From assembly GCA_946699065.1 (NCBI GenBank), contig CAMPDV010000106.1, positions 372,001 through 436,000 on the forward strand: a stretch of DNA of 64,000 nt, given 5' to 3'. Below the pieces are notes generated by a model. The model saw nothing but the letters and a program-made list of their open reading frames with translations, did no database searches and was not told the origin of the DNA. How positions within the stretch are numbered: the stretch's first letter is position 1; each line of letters begins with the position of its first letter. The position numbers and the translations under genes were made by a program. Below, piece after piece: positions 1 to 11,051 of this stretch. The DNA comes from Loxodes magnus. Lineage: Eukaryota > Ciliophora > Karyorelictea > Loxodida > Loxodidae.

Positions 1-1421
1 CACCAATAAAAAGATAAGCGTTCAGATTACTTTAAACAAGCCTAATATTTTTCAAAGTTATCCAAAAATAAAAAAATCTCTTATTCTTTTGCTAAGTTCT
101 TACTAGTTAATTAACTTAACTTTTTTACTAAAAATAAATAAATTTAGTAATTGTTAAATTAAGAAGGAGAAAGGATAGATTCATACATCTCAAAGAAAGT
201 AAATAACTTAAATTGTTTTAATAATACCCTTTAGATCTGATAATCATGTTCGTTTATTCATTTTTTTTTTTAATTTCATTTTTTCTGTTTAAGTTAAATT
301 TGTCTGCTCTGTAAATTCTTATCTAGCTATATGATAATATGATATAGTTAGCTTTAACAAAAAAATTTCTCGAATTATAAAGAAAAATTAAATGATAAAA
401 TTAAAGAATGTTTTCCCTTTGGTTCTTAAGTTGTTTATGTAATTCTATTTTATAATAAAATTTAAAGTATTTTCGTTTATTAGCTTTTAAAAATGATTTT
501 TTAGCTTTTTGTCGAAGTTTAGCTAAACTTTCTTTTATTATTGTTTAAAATCTTCTTTAATTTTTTTTAACTTTCTTAAATATATTCAAGAGTGAAAAAA
601 TAATAGATCACTTTAATCAAAAGTTGTTGAAAGAAGATTCTGACCTAAATAAATACTTCATTATATTTAAGTTTATAAGTGTCATATCACTTTTCTCACC
701 TTGTTCCGACCTTCTATCTTATTATAAATTCTCGAAATATTTTGTTCTTCATATATCTCTAATTATCTTTATGCCCTTTTTCAAGTAATATTTGTCTTTT
801 ACTTTTTAAATTTCTTTGGAAAGATACGTCTAAACGTGATTTTTCCTCCTTACATAAAAAGTTTATCGTTTACTTTTCAAAGGATAATTACGCAAAAATG
901 AGTAATTTTGAAAACTATAAGAATGAGTTGCGGCTTAAAGATGCAGATGATTTCTTTATCTTTATTTCTCGTTAAATTTAATATAATTTATTTCTGGGAA
1001 TTTATAAATTCCTTTAAGTTTATCTCTGAATATCTTTTCAGAGGGCATGCCTCTATAGTTTAGATTTGCTTCCTAACCAAATTTTTTCTAACCCATCTTC
1101 TTTAAATTTCTCATTAGAAAATTAGATATAAATAATGGCTTGCTTCTCATTATTTATTCCATAAAGCTAAAATATTTTCTTACTAACTAAAAGAATAAAG
1201 ATTTTTAGTTTCAATTATATTCAAAATTTTTTCCTATATCATATTCTGGACAATTTATAGCTTTTTATTGTATTTTAAAGTAGAAAAATCCATTTTACCA
1301 TAATATGTTAAAATGGAAATAAAGATATATCACTTAATTTATTTTTGATCTATAACCTTCTATTGTCATATTTAAGTTTAATCTTTTAGCCATTTTTTTA
1401 AAGCAATTGTATAATTTCACA
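1..1421 (-). other. A-rich coding-like tract, possibly the downstream part of a LINE
   Basis: The minus strand is A-rich and keeps one long frame under TAA/TAG=Q and TGA=W, rich in K, N, I and Q, from the insertion site near 1430 to the window edge. It lies downstream of the LINE reverse transcriptase in the same orientation, so it could be that element's C-terminal part or an unrelated host gene. No family motif is recognisable. Because stops are so rare in this code, the open frame alone is weak evidence. Confidence 0.3.
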
Positions 1422-1436
1422 CTTACTAGTGTTTAT
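1422..1436. repeat. Target-site duplication, left copy (15 bp)
   Basis: CTTACTAGTGTTTAT occurs here and again at 2414-2428, on either side of the minus-strand zinc-knuckle element. Perfect over 15 bp; the next bases on both sides differ. Confidence 0.7.
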
Positions 1437-2413
1437 AATTAGCAAGCCTCTTATTAAGTTAGCAGCACTTCCTATAATCATTTAAAGATATTAAGCCTTT
1501 ATTGGTACTAATGGTATCTTTCAACCTCGTGTTCACAGGACCAGTTTGATAACCTGGCTGGAACCAGCTCCCTTCAGGACTCTTTCTTCAGTCGCCTTGG
1601 ATTGTATACCACTTCGGTTTGTAGATTTGACCTCCTGACGGATAAAATTAGTTACATAATTCTCGTCTAATCTTATCCTAATATTAGTACTATTATTTTT
1701 CTTATTATTTTCTATTCCAGTACTATTATTCAATTAATTTCAATTTCTAACATTGTCTATATTTATGTCCAGTTTGTTTGCATACAAAACATCTTGGTTT
1801 ATTCCTAATTCATTTCTTATCTGGACTCCTCGGTAAATTAATAGCTCCTTCTTTGTCCATTGGTACTTGAATTGTCTTAACTTTGAATTCCTACTACTGT
1901 TGCTACTTGCTGTTCTCTTCAAGCACAGTTGTTCTCTGCTGCAGCAATCCCATTTCCCTGAAGAAAGTGTTTTGCTCTCGATCGTAGACTTCCCAGAAGC
2001 TTTCTTTCCATTCCTTGAGCTCAGTAACTTGATTTTTTAGAGCTCTATTCTCTAATCGTAGCCTCTTTACTTCCTCCTTCAAGTCAGAGAATGCGACTAA
2101 AATTTATGCCTGTTCTTCCTGAAACTATAGCATCGCAAACTCTCGCACGGCTGCTGCTTCTTGCGTCTCCAGTACCTTTCTAGGTCCTTCCTCTTCAGTT
2201 GGTGTCATCGAGGTAGCTTTTTGGCGCTTTTGTCCCATCTTTTAGGTTGGCCTAGAAGTTCCTAGTTGAGTCTATTATTCTTGAAGGTTTTGAGAAGAAG
2301 ATTATTTCTAGGAAGAAGACGTGTTAGTTAGAGATGAGGGTTCTTACTTTCTCTCCCCTTTTTAGGAGGTGGTATAAAAGCCTTTCTTGAACCCTTCTAC
2401 CATTTTATTTTGT
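1437..2413 (-). mobile_element. Zinc-knuckle retroposon copy 1 (gag/ORF1-like)
   Basis: Reads on the minus strand from the conserved 5' head near 2400 (ATGGTAGAAGG followed by AAAGGCTTTTATACCACCTC), through a coiled-coil region, to a clear C-x2-C-x4-H-x4-C knuckle (CFVCKQTGHKYRQC) near 1770. The conserved 3' end is at about 1522; a further 70 bp precede the flanking repeat. Same subfamily as the copies at 14.5 and 52.1 kb. No polymerase is attached. Looks like a broken non-LTR-type copy; family assignment (LINE ORF1-like or another gag) is inference. Confidence 0.7.
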
Positions 2414-2428
2414 CTTACTAGTGTTTAT
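2414..2428. repeat. Target-site duplication, right copy (15 bp)
   Basis: Second copy of CTTACTAGTGTTTAT, directly upstream of the element's 5' head. Confidence 0.7.
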
Positions 2429-2439
2429 TTACGAAAAAA

Positions 2440-3200
2440 ATCCATTGAAAAACTCTGTTACATTAATCAATTAACTATTACAGCCTCTATATAGAGCAGG
2501 AAAGAATTATTAAGTCAACTATCCAAGCCCTGTATACAAAGTTCATGTTATGCAAATTGATTCCTGATTGAGTTTTTCTTTCCTACAAATACCTTATTAT
2601 TGTATCATATCAAAGAAGTGAGATCAAAGGACTATGAGAACTCCATTGAAAACTCTATTATTGAAATAAAAACAACGAGCCATTTATCCATCAATGAGAA
2701 AAGACGAATTCAGATTTTAAAATAGAAAGACTCAAGTGTTAGAATCAATTCCAGAGGAACCTTTAATCTCCTTATATATTGAAAAAAAAAGTTTACTCTT
2801 AAAACTATCAAACATTTTCTCTACATCAATAAGATTGGTAAGTATCTTTGCTTATCATCTCCAATCAGTTTAATATAAATCAATTATCTACCACATTACT
2901 CTGATTTAATGTGCCGTTTGTTTTTTTTTGAGAAAAACGAATGGGTTGAATGAATAAGGTTTTTCATCCAAATTTTGAAAGTTTTCAAAGTTAAAACCTT
3001 GTCGCAGGTTTTGATTTTTGTATTACTGAGTGAAATTGATCTTCAATTTTTCATCTCTTTTGCTACTTTTCTTGAATATAAGAACAATGATAGAGGTATT
3101 TAATTCCTCTGGAATTCTTTAAAGTCTTAGCCTGATATTGTTAAAGCAGAAATAATTAATATTAAAGAGTATTAAATAGCTTCTTGTAGAGATTTAAAAA
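2440..3200 (-). mobile_element. Decayed L1-like LINE reverse transcriptase fragment
   Basis: Three RT palm blocks appear in order on the minus strand. NWRSISLSNTKIK (about 3010-3050) matches the NYRPISLLN-type block. IDVEKMFDSF (about 2806-2836) matches motif A. FLIDGQMARCF with a following FNN..NG (about 2650-2705) matches the block before and at motif B. Spacing is about 70 and 43 residues, as in L1 RTs. The first block is in a different frame from the other two, so at least one frameshift exists. The FADD motif C is not visible before the zinc-knuckle insertion. The endonuclease domain was not recognised upstream. A dead LINE is the best reading; the complementary strand is also open but has no family match. 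Confidence 0.65.
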
Positions 3201-3359
3201 ATCATAATGATTATATAAATGAGGCTTTTAAATAAAGTAGGAATATATGTTTTGCTTATAAATTAATTAATTTAAAAGTTAAGAATTTTAATGAAAAGAA
3301 ATACACTAACATTTTATTTAATTTGTCTGAATCTTTTGATTAAAAATAATAGATATAGC

Positions 3360-4660
3360 CTTAATATCATAATAAGCACTTATAAACTTTCTATTTAATT
3401 TTAAATTTTTCCTTAATATTATTATTTTTTCCAAATTCCTTTATATTTCTATATTATCATATTTTATTCATTTGTTTTCAATATAACTGATTCAATATGA
3501 AACTTAAACAACTATAAAAAGCTATCTACTTAATTATTAGTAGCTTCATTTAAGCTTTTTAATTTTATTTCCTATTTCATACTCATTTTTAAAAAGTAGA
3601 ATAAATAATTAAAATCAGCAAGGAAAGCATTTTTAATGTAAAGTTTAATAAAATAAGTAAGTGTTAAATAAAAAAATACATTTAATATATATAAATATTA
3701 TATAAAATGTTTTCTACCTACAATCAACAAAAAATATATTATACGCACAAACTAGAAACTTAAAAATTAAGTTAATCAGCTAAACCAAATAATTATAAGC
3801 CTACTATCAAATGCTGTGGAGATTCATCAAGACAATAACTTATTAAAAAAGGAAATAAGCAATAAATCTGAATCTTCGGAAGTGAATATGAGATTATCTT
3901 GGATAGAAGAAAAATCTAAAAAGATTACAGCATAAAAGTAATCAATTTAATTCAAAAATAACCCAATGAAGATCTTATGGATATTGAGACGGAATTACTA
4001 CCAATTTGTAAGCAATGAACGATACTTAGATGCTGTTTTCGTAAGAGAAAAGGGGAAGTTCAGTTAAATAATGCTGATAATTTACGAAAAAACAAAAAAT
4101 AGAAGAAATAAAACTCTTAAATAAGCTGAATTAATTATATTGCATGCAATAAGAACTAATTTATAGAAGAAAATTATACTAAGAATTAGTTCTGCATGAA
4201 ACAATAACTGAAGCAAACAATATTAAAATGAAGAAGATACTAGAAGGAGCTTAAGGGCAATCATATTACAAGAGAAAAAAGAAGACTGAGCAATTTATAA
4301 AAAAAGACCAAGAAATCTATAAGTAACTTCGTAGGAAGAATTCTATAAGAATAAGTACGATTAAGCTTAAAAGTGGTTAGCCTAATAATGACAATGTTAC
4401 TATAATTAATAGCTTTTAAACCTTTATAATTATAGGATATACTTTCTATGAAATAACTTTTTTTCTATATTTCGATAAAAAGGCATAGTATATTTTTATA
4501 TTTGCACAACTAATAAAATATAGGAAATAATTATAAAAATTAATTGAAAAAAAGCTAAATATAATATAATTTTTATCAAGTTTTAAGTAAAATTAGAAAC
4601 TTAATTTTGATAATATTATATATATTACATTTTTTAATATCTTATATCAAATAATATAAT
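3360..4660. other. AT-rich stretch with a possible worn zinc-knuckle copy
   Basis: The plus strand from about 3790 to 4380 is A-rich and coding-like. Around 3965-4050 it reads LMDIETELLPICKQ followed by Cys-rich sequence, recalling the PMDIEG..CFVCKQ part of the copy at 14.5 kb. It may be a very degenerate plus-strand copy. Nothing else is recognisable. Confidence 0.25.
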
Positions 4661-4675
4661 TCAAAAGATGGCGGA

Positions 4676-5470
4676 ATGGAACAAAGCCTTTCTCGACTAA
4701 AAGGCTTCTCGTAGCTCCTTAGATCAATCTTTCCAGCTCTAACTAACTCCAACAAAGACAAAAAAGAAATAATATTGTAACATCTCAGAAGAAAAATAAT
4801 TTACTTCCAAGATTTTTAAAAAAAAAGTTACACCTTCGAACAACTTATGAACTTAGATAAAAAGTCTCTTGTTTAAATCATTTTTGATTACATTGATAAG
4901 GTAGAGAACCTCGAACATTACGTCATGAGTTTACAATAAGACTTATAAGATCATGTCGAGGACGAGAGACCGCATAATGAATTTGTGACCAAAGAGGACA
5001 TTAACAACAGATATTAAGAAATAGAATGCGATATAGTAAGAATTGATGAATAAATGGGAACAGATTTCTTAAAGTATGAAAACGCATTTTAATAAATAAC
5101 GGACATAAAAAAGAGATTAGGAAAATTAGAGGAATAAGACCTAAAAAGAAATAATGATCCAATGGTAATAGAAGAATAACCTATGACGACAGAAAAATTT
5201 TTCAAGGAAAAATGTTATATATGCGACAGTTTATTCCACTTATGAAAAAAGTGTAGGAGGAATTGGTAAATAAGAAAAAATATTTGGAAAGAACTTACAA
5301 ATTTTTATTCTTCCTCGGATGATTAGCTTTGAGAAAAAAGATAACTCCAAGACCATTCGGAAAGCTCGGAAGTGAACTTGGGCGGAGACACCGGCGAGTC
5401 CGAGACCCTGTAAAAGGTAATGCAGGGGTTATGGACCTATTAAGGAAACATTCCATTATCCATAAAATGT
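4676..5470 (+). CDS. Zinc-knuckle gag/ORF1-like protein, copy 2, looks whole
   Basis: From the ATG at 4676 one frame stays open (TAA/TAG=Q, TGA=W). It begins MEQSLSRLKGF, passes through a predicted coiled coil (blocks FEQLMNLDKKSL, DYIDKVENLE and MSLQQDLQ around residues 60-100), and reaches a perfect zinc knuckle CYICDSLFHLWKKC near 5217-5260, then a polar tail. The knuckle suggests nucleic-acid binding. The stop is uncertain; coding-like composition fades near 5470. No polymerase follows. It is the most intact-looking member of the family in the window and is related to the worn copy at 60.2-61.0 kb (shared IRKNIWKELTNFY-like block after the knuckle). Whether it is a mobile element protein or a domesticated gene cannot be told from one copy. 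Confidence 0.55.
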
Positions 5471-5479
5471 TTAATTTAA

Positions 5480-6000
5480 TTTAATCTTATATCAAATAAA
5501 TTATTTACATTTATTATAAAGAAAAGGCTACACTGGAAGTAAAACTAATCAAGTAATTTTAATGCTTCCATATTGTGAAGATTATAAATAATGAGAATGA
5601 AAATTAAATAAAATTTTTAATTAAACTCATTAGTAAAAAAGAACTAATATTAATTAGCTGAATAATTTACTTAGTCAAATATTTTATAAGATATATCTAT
5701 CAATTATATACCTAAACTTCTCATATAAAAAATAAAATATTTCACATTAACTATATATTGCCTTTATTATTTAAAAGCTTCTTAGAAAAATATTAATTAG
5801 ATAGTTGAATAAACATAAATTAGTAATTTATGCTTCATTTTGGTTCATTAAGATAAATCAAAAATAATTAAAAATTAAAAATCTTTATCGAAATAAAAAA
5901 TACACTGATGATGTTCTTTAAATAAATATCTTATTTTAATATGCTTAACTTATTCATAATAAATAAAAAAAGAGATCTTAGCATTTAAAGAAATTAAAAA
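5480..6000. other. AT-rich spacer
   Basis: Very AT-rich and mixed in strand composition. I see no motif, repeat or convincing coding segment. Confidence 0.4.
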
Positions 6001-6014
6001 ATAATATATATAAA

Positions 6015-6470
6015 TAAATAAGATTAGAGAGTGTGTAGTATCTCAATGGTGGTAGCTCTTTAATAAAAATTAAAAAATAATTTTTTTCTGAAGTCTTACA
6101 GTACGGATGCCTATTGAAATATTCAAACTGACTGTTCTTAGTAAGTATAGTAAATGAAATTAGGCTCATAATCATAATTAATTAAATACAGAACGTGCAT
6201 AATAGCCAGAACCAATTGCGATATTGGGGCAAAATCAAATTTAAGAATAATTTTAAAACAATTAGCAAGGTTGTCAAATGGAAATTGAAAAAGGACCAAA
6301 AATTTATCAGAATACAATGAAGAGTAGAAAGGGCTATTACTGCAAGAAAAAAGGACACTAATACAAATAGTGTAGAAAATGCATTCAAGAATGAATTTAA
6401 TTAGAGAGTTAAGAGACTGACAGAAAGAATTTATATTACTGAGAGAGGATCTATTTATCAAATTAAAGAG
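6015..6470 (+). mobile_element. Zinc-knuckle retroposon fragment, copy 3
   Basis: Begins with a diverged copy of the recurring head (GATTAGAGAGTGTGTAG, compare 15959 and 43533) and has a knuckle-like block (YYCKKKGHQYKQC) near 6330-6375 followed by basic sequence. A separate subfamily from its neighbours. Broken, with several changes. Confidence 0.45.
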
Positions 6471-6659
6471 ACAAGCGCCAAAAGAATAGTAGCAAGGTAG
6501 ATGGATGAAAGATGGAGAGAGAAGAGAAATACAAGATTTAAGACAAGAAAAAATAGAAATGAAACAATTAAACTTTTCTTTTTATTCACCAGACTATTCT
6601 GGTTGGAAAGAGGGAAATTGGTGAAAATCCAAGAAGACCTCTAAACAATTTTATCTATT

Positions 6660-7015
6660 ATTATTATCAAAGAGGATAATTAAAAATAAAAAAGAAATGT
6701 TTCTGCTGTGGAAGCGTATGATATCTTTATCGGAAGTGTTATAAATTTAAATAGAAATAAAGAAATTATTGTATAAAAGAGCAAAAAAAGAAGAAAAAAG
6801 AAGAAGCAAGATAGAAAAGAATGAATAGAATGTATTGTAACCCAGATGGTTCAATATACAAGATCAAGGTGGAACCAAGGCAAGTTAAAGGAGGGAAAAC
6901 CTGGAGAAACCCGAGTTCCCAATCTCGCTAAAATTGGGCGACCCAAACTTTTATATTTAACAGCAGGGAGCATGAACTGCTGTCCTCTTGGAGTTAAAAA
7001 TGCCTAAAACGAAAA
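6660..7015 (+). mobile_element. Zinc-knuckle retroposon 3' portion, copy 4
   Basis: Holds the degenerate knuckle region near 6690-6740 and the family's conserved 3' end (GGAGGGAAAACCTGGAGAAA, then CCTAAAACG at about 7002). The 5' half is absent because the inverted-repeat boundary falls here; the partner at 58.94-59.86 kb is longer. Same subfamily as the copies at 21.1 and 45.5 kb. Confidence 0.6.
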
Positions 7016-7019
7016 ACAT

Positions 7020-7486
7020 AAATTAATAGTATTATATATATAATGGTTGCATTATTACCATAGCTACATAATAAAATATAAGTACTAAAATAGTTAATAT
7101 GTTTAATATAGCATATCTGTTCTATCTAAATGGAAATAATCAACAATTAAAATTGTAAAATGATTGTATGGTAAAATATTGAGATTGAATAAACCAAAAA
7201 TTAAAATATTAGCAAAGAATTCTTTATCTAAAGAAGCTAGATTTAAGTTATAAGAAACTTGTTATTTTAAAAGATAAATAAATGAAAGTTAGACTTTATA
7301 ATTAAATATTGCAAGCTAATAAGGTTAGGAAAATATCTATAAACTATCAAATCTTAACACCAAACCTAGCTTTTAAAATTCTTTTATATAGTTAAATTAA
7401 TTTGTTGGCTACTTATCTATCTGTATTCTAAGTCTTGCTTATAAAGACAAATATTTATTCAAAGTTTGGCTATAAAACTATAATCT
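7020..7486. other. AT-rich spacer inside the left arm
   Basis: Duplicated in the right arm at about 58.46-58.93 kb. No domain, RNA or coding signal recognised. Confidence 0.4.
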
Positions 7487-7500
7487 TAAATACACTGCTA
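7487..7500. repeat. Target-site duplication, left copy (14 bp)
   Basis: TAAATACACTGCTA, repeated at 8994-9007 after the element's (TAA)n tail. The right arm keeps the same pair at 57447-57460 and 58444-58457. Confidence 0.75.
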
Positions 7501-8495
7501 AAGTATAATACAAATATAAAATGGTGGAAGGTTTCAAGAAAGGCTTCTATACCACCTCTTCCTAAGCCAAAAAGGAAGGGAGGAAGCAGGAAACCACTTC
7601 TTGGCAGTCGTCTTCTTCACAACTTTAGCCTTTTTCTTAATATTAACAACCATAACAACCTGGAATTTAACAAGAGGAACAGAAGAAAGCTCAGAAAAGC
7701 AAGCATACTGAAACACTGACTTCACTAGAGAAGCCTAGAAAGCAGGTAAAGTCTGCTTTACACCAGGAGGTGTCGGAATTTAATCATTCTGGCCAGATTA
7801 GCATGGAACAGCTCATCAAAGTGGTACTAAACCTCCAGGAAAAAGTCAAGAGACTAAAGAAGGACAAAGACAGGCTAACGGAGAATCTGAACAAGCAAGA
7901 GGAAATCGAATCAAGACTTATGTCTTAAGAAAGGGAATTAAGTGCATTTTAGAACATATCACAGAGTCAGAACTTCTAATCCTAAAATTAGCAATAGAAA
8001 TAGACGGAGCTGGGCAACAAGCTTGGAGAAATAGAAGAGAAGCTGCAACAGCAAATGAAATTTAATGAGTAAAGAGGTGATCCAATGATGATAGAGGTAA
8101 TTAACAAGAAGAAGAAGGCTAAGCCAATCAAAGTAGTTAAAAGGTGCTACTATTGTAATTCAGAGAAACATCTATGAAGAAGATGTGAATAATTCCTAAA
8201 CTTTAAGAACCAGTATTGGAGAAAATAGATGAAACAGCAAGCGTAGCAAAAGAAAATGAGACAATTATAACAAAGGAAAATTAGAGAGAGACTATTCATG
8301 AATTAGCTTGGAAATATTTATAGGAAGAAACCTTTGCTGAACGGAAGACATAGTTAGAGACAACAAGAACAAATGGGTGGGAGAGGAGTAGAGACCTATA
8401 AACCTTTTTTTAATCCCGGAACAATCTGGGATCGGCATGAAGAAGTGAAAATCCTCAAAAATTGTAAAACTTAACTATTTAAAAAAAAATTTTTT

Positions 8496-8973
8496 GATTA
8501 TAGGGTACGTAGCACTCTCATTGGTGCGCAGCTCTTTAAAAAAAATGTTTCATACTTACAAGAATGTTTGTTACTGATAAAATTATCAGATACTGGTAGA
8601 CTTTGTTCAATACTGGTATAATTATTCAGTACTGATAAAAATGTTCAATACTAATATAATTTAAGAATACTCGTAATCTTTAATACTTGTTGGAGGTTCA
8701 AGGACATGGCAGGATTGTGTCTCATTGCATCACCAAAGCAGAGGACGACATGTGTCAATTATGGGTACTTAAATTGCCCACCTTTGATGAAAACTCGCAA
8801 TATTATTTCTTTTTCGTTCCAGAATTAAAACTAAACTAAGCCAGAGTCGAAGGTCTAAGAATCTTATGTCTCGAGGCCAAACCAAAGCAAAGGAAGACAT
8901 AAAGTCGATTATGGGTACTTAACTTCCCCGACCTCTGATGAAGATGATCTTGTTGCTAACCTTCGAACAACTA
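8496..8973 (+). repeat. 480-bp interspersed repeat, copy in the left arm
   Basis: Nearly identical in layout to 43533-44014. Order: head GATTATAGGGTACGTAGC..GCGCAGCTC, an A-rich run, a short tandem array (8572-8688), then two related 60-bp boxes containing ATTATGGGTACTTAA, and the end CCTTCGAACAACTA. The right-arm element lacks this block and reads straight through from body to tail, so this is an insertion here or a clean deletion there. Confidence 0.7.
8572..8688 (+). repeat. Short tandem repeat, about 6 units of 16-21 bp
   Basis: Degenerate units each starting TACTGGTA/TACTGATA/TACTAATA, lying inside the 480-bp repeat. The same array is at 43610-43727. Confidence 0.6.
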
Positions 8974-8993
8974 TATAATAATAATAATAATAA

Positions 8994-9007
8994 TAAATAC
9001 ACTGCTA
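8994..9007. repeat. Target-site duplication, right copy (14 bp)
   Basis: Second TAAATACACTGCTA, following the (TAA)n tail. Confidence 0.75.
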
Positions 9008-9009
9008 GG

Positions 9010-9395
9010 TTTTCTTAGCAATAAATTTGTAAGCATAAATTTTAAATATTTATCTCATAATTTATAATTTTGAATATTGATTTATCATTTAAAAAAGTAT
9101 CAACACTTAATATTTTAGATTTTAAATCAATGCATAAATTTCGGTATTTAGACAATAAATAAGCTTTTAATATCTTAATATCTTATTTAAATAAAGCAAA
9201 GGTCTAATTTATCTTAGAAGCAACAATATAAACTATATAACTGTTTCCCAGTATTTTATTTTTAAATAAATAAGCTTTTTATCTAATTTAGTTACCAATA
9301 AATTATATTTAATTTAAGTTTAATTTATTCTTTTATTAATAAAACAAATCATTTATTGAACTAGTATTTAAAGCCACATTTATAGTTATATTATA
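9010..9395. other. AT-rich upstream region of kinase copy A
   Basis: No coding signal. The last 60 bp (ACTAGTATTTAAAGCCACAT onward) are shared by all three kinase copies, so some of it may be promoter or 5' UTR; no defined element is visible. Confidence 0.3.
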
Positions 9396-11051
9396 ATGAA
9401 GTCTCAACTGCCTTTTACAATTAAAAACTATAAATGTGTCAAATTAGTTGGAGAGGGCTCATTTGCTTAAGTCTTTGAAGCATATAAAGAAGGTAGTGTA
9501 ACGAAATTAGCAGTTAAAAGATTGAGTAATAAAAAAATTACCGAATAAAAAGTAAAAAAAGAGATAAATATATTAAATAAATTCTGAAAGTCCTAACATG
9601 TTATCACTCTATTCGATTTCATCGTAACAAAAAGCAATTTCTATATAGTAACTGAGTTTGTAGAAGGAGGAAGTTTGAAGTAATATATCAGATAAAATGG
9701 AAAAATTCCTATGCTGACAGCTTAGAATTTGTTTAGGTAAATTATTCTAGGTATATAAGAAATCCATTAAAAAGAAATAATTCATAGAGGTTTAAAACCT
9801 GACAATATCTTACTTACTTCTGGAAATCCTTCAGAGGCCATCTTAAAAATAGCTGATTTCGGTTTAGCAAATTTTATAAAGTAGTCTTATTCAATAGTAG
9901 GAAGTCCAATTTATAGTGCTCCTGAAATATTCAATAAAATGCTTGGAAGTTAATCTTTTTCGTGTGATATATGAAGCGCTGGAACTATTTTATATGAAAT
10001 GATAACAGGAAATTATGCATTTCCAGCTACTTCTTTGACAGAACTCTTTATTATGCAGTAGAGAGGATTCTAGCATTTGTAATGGCCTGCTGATGCTTAT
10101 ATTTCGAACGAATGTAAAGACCTTCTAGAGAAAATTTTAAAATATGAACCAAAATAAAGACTAACAATCTAAGAAATTCTAGAGCATCCTTTTATTTAAT
10201 CTCAACCATAGGAATAAAATTTAGAAGAAATAGATTATTCCTTAATATACGAAGAGATAAAACAAATCAACGAAGAAGCTAATTAATCTATTGAGGAATA
10301 CTAAAAACTAAAAAATTCCTTTAACACTCAAAATTAAATTTCAGACCAAGACTAATAAAAAATACTAAATTAAGGTTAACTTTAAATCAGTAATTTTTTA
10401 GAAAGTTCAGATAGTAAGTTGAATCCAAATGTGGAATTAGCTTTCCTATTTGCTAACTAAAAAAAGATTCAAACAGTAGTTTAAAAATATAAAAACCTAA
10501 AATAAAACATTTTCGATGAAGATATTTTTTAGATTGAAAAGAATCGCTAAAGTGAATTAAATTAAGTATTGGATGAAAATAAAGACTTAAGAGAAAGCAT
10601 TTCATATTAGATTGAAAAAGTGAAGTTAATAAGTTTCAAATACTAGTAAAGTGAATTTAATGAAGAGTAAAGCATCAGCATGTTGAACTCAAGTTAATCT
10701 ATATGAGAATCTTCTATATGATTAAACGAATTCGAGAATGTTCTTAAAGTGAATTAATTAGTTAATATTTGAGGTTAGAGTAATGATAAATTAAGTAGTT
10801 CAAATGAAGATTCTTAAAATACTTTAATCTAGATAAAGGAAAATTCATAATATAAAAAGGAAGAATATATCAAAGAGTCTAATGCAGAATTCTCTTATAA
10901 TCTTGAATAAATGTCATAAGAGAAAGATCTATAAAGCAAACATAAACTTTAAATTTATACAATTATTAAAAAATAATAATATCTCTTATATTTATTAGCA
11001 TCTATTATTCAAGAAATAAAGGCTATATTGCTGGATATCTTAAAGCTTTGA
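9396..11051 (+). CDS. Atg1/ULK-like Ser/Thr protein kinase, copy A (catalytic Asp replaced)
   Basis: A 551-codon frame read with TAA/TAG=Q and TGA=W. The kinase domain occupies about residues 10-270: Gly loop VGEGSFAQVFEA, VAIK-type Lys in KLAVKR, catalytic loop HRGLKPDN, DFG in ADFGLANF, activation end GSPIYSAPE, subdomain IX DIWSAGTILYEM with W as TGA, and HPF at the end. The GSP.Y.APE pattern resembles Atg1/ULK kinases; that family call is inference. The catalytic loop has HRG where copies B and C have HRD, a GAT to GGT change that should abolish or strongly cut phosphotransfer. A Q/N/S/E-rich tail with short coils follows. The TGA stop at 11049 aligns with copy B's stop, and coding similarity ends there. 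Confidence 0.88.

Larger units (their letters stand above)
7501..8993 (+). mobile_element. Zinc-knuckle retroposon copy 5, with (TAA)n tail and a nested 480-bp repeat
   Basis: Starts about 20 bp before ATGGTGGAAGG and the conserved GGCTTCTATACCACCTC head. It contains a coiled-coil block (LIKVVLNLQEKVKRLKKD, near 7812-7865) and a perfect knuckle CYYCNSEKHLWRRC near 8143-8184, and ends in a TAA/ATA microsatellite (about 8974-8996). A 14-bp direct repeat flanks it. A 480-bp repeat (8496-8973) sits between the body and the tail and is missing from the right-arm copy. The A-rich tail and long flanking repeats point to target-primed retroposition. Likely broken. Confidence 0.75.

Noticed and set aside
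935-960. Plus-strand DADDFFIF resembling the RT FADD/YADD box
   Set aside because: No other RT motif surrounds it on that strand, and the coding-like strand there is minus.
2513-3490. Long plus-strand open frame with charged, protein-like sequence ending at a TGA (3488)
   Set aside because: It lies opposite the LINE RT, whose three motifs occur with the right order and spacing on the minus strand. With almost no stops in this code, an open antisense frame is expected.
8880-8975. CTGATGAAG in the 480-bp repeat as a hammerhead ribozyme core
   Set aside because: No cognate GAAA segment and no pairing stem II or cleavage-site arrangement can be drawn around it.
9361-9395. Shared 60 bp upstream of the kinase copies as a defined promoter
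   Set aside because: Conservation is explained by recent duplication of the whole block; no independent motif stands out.
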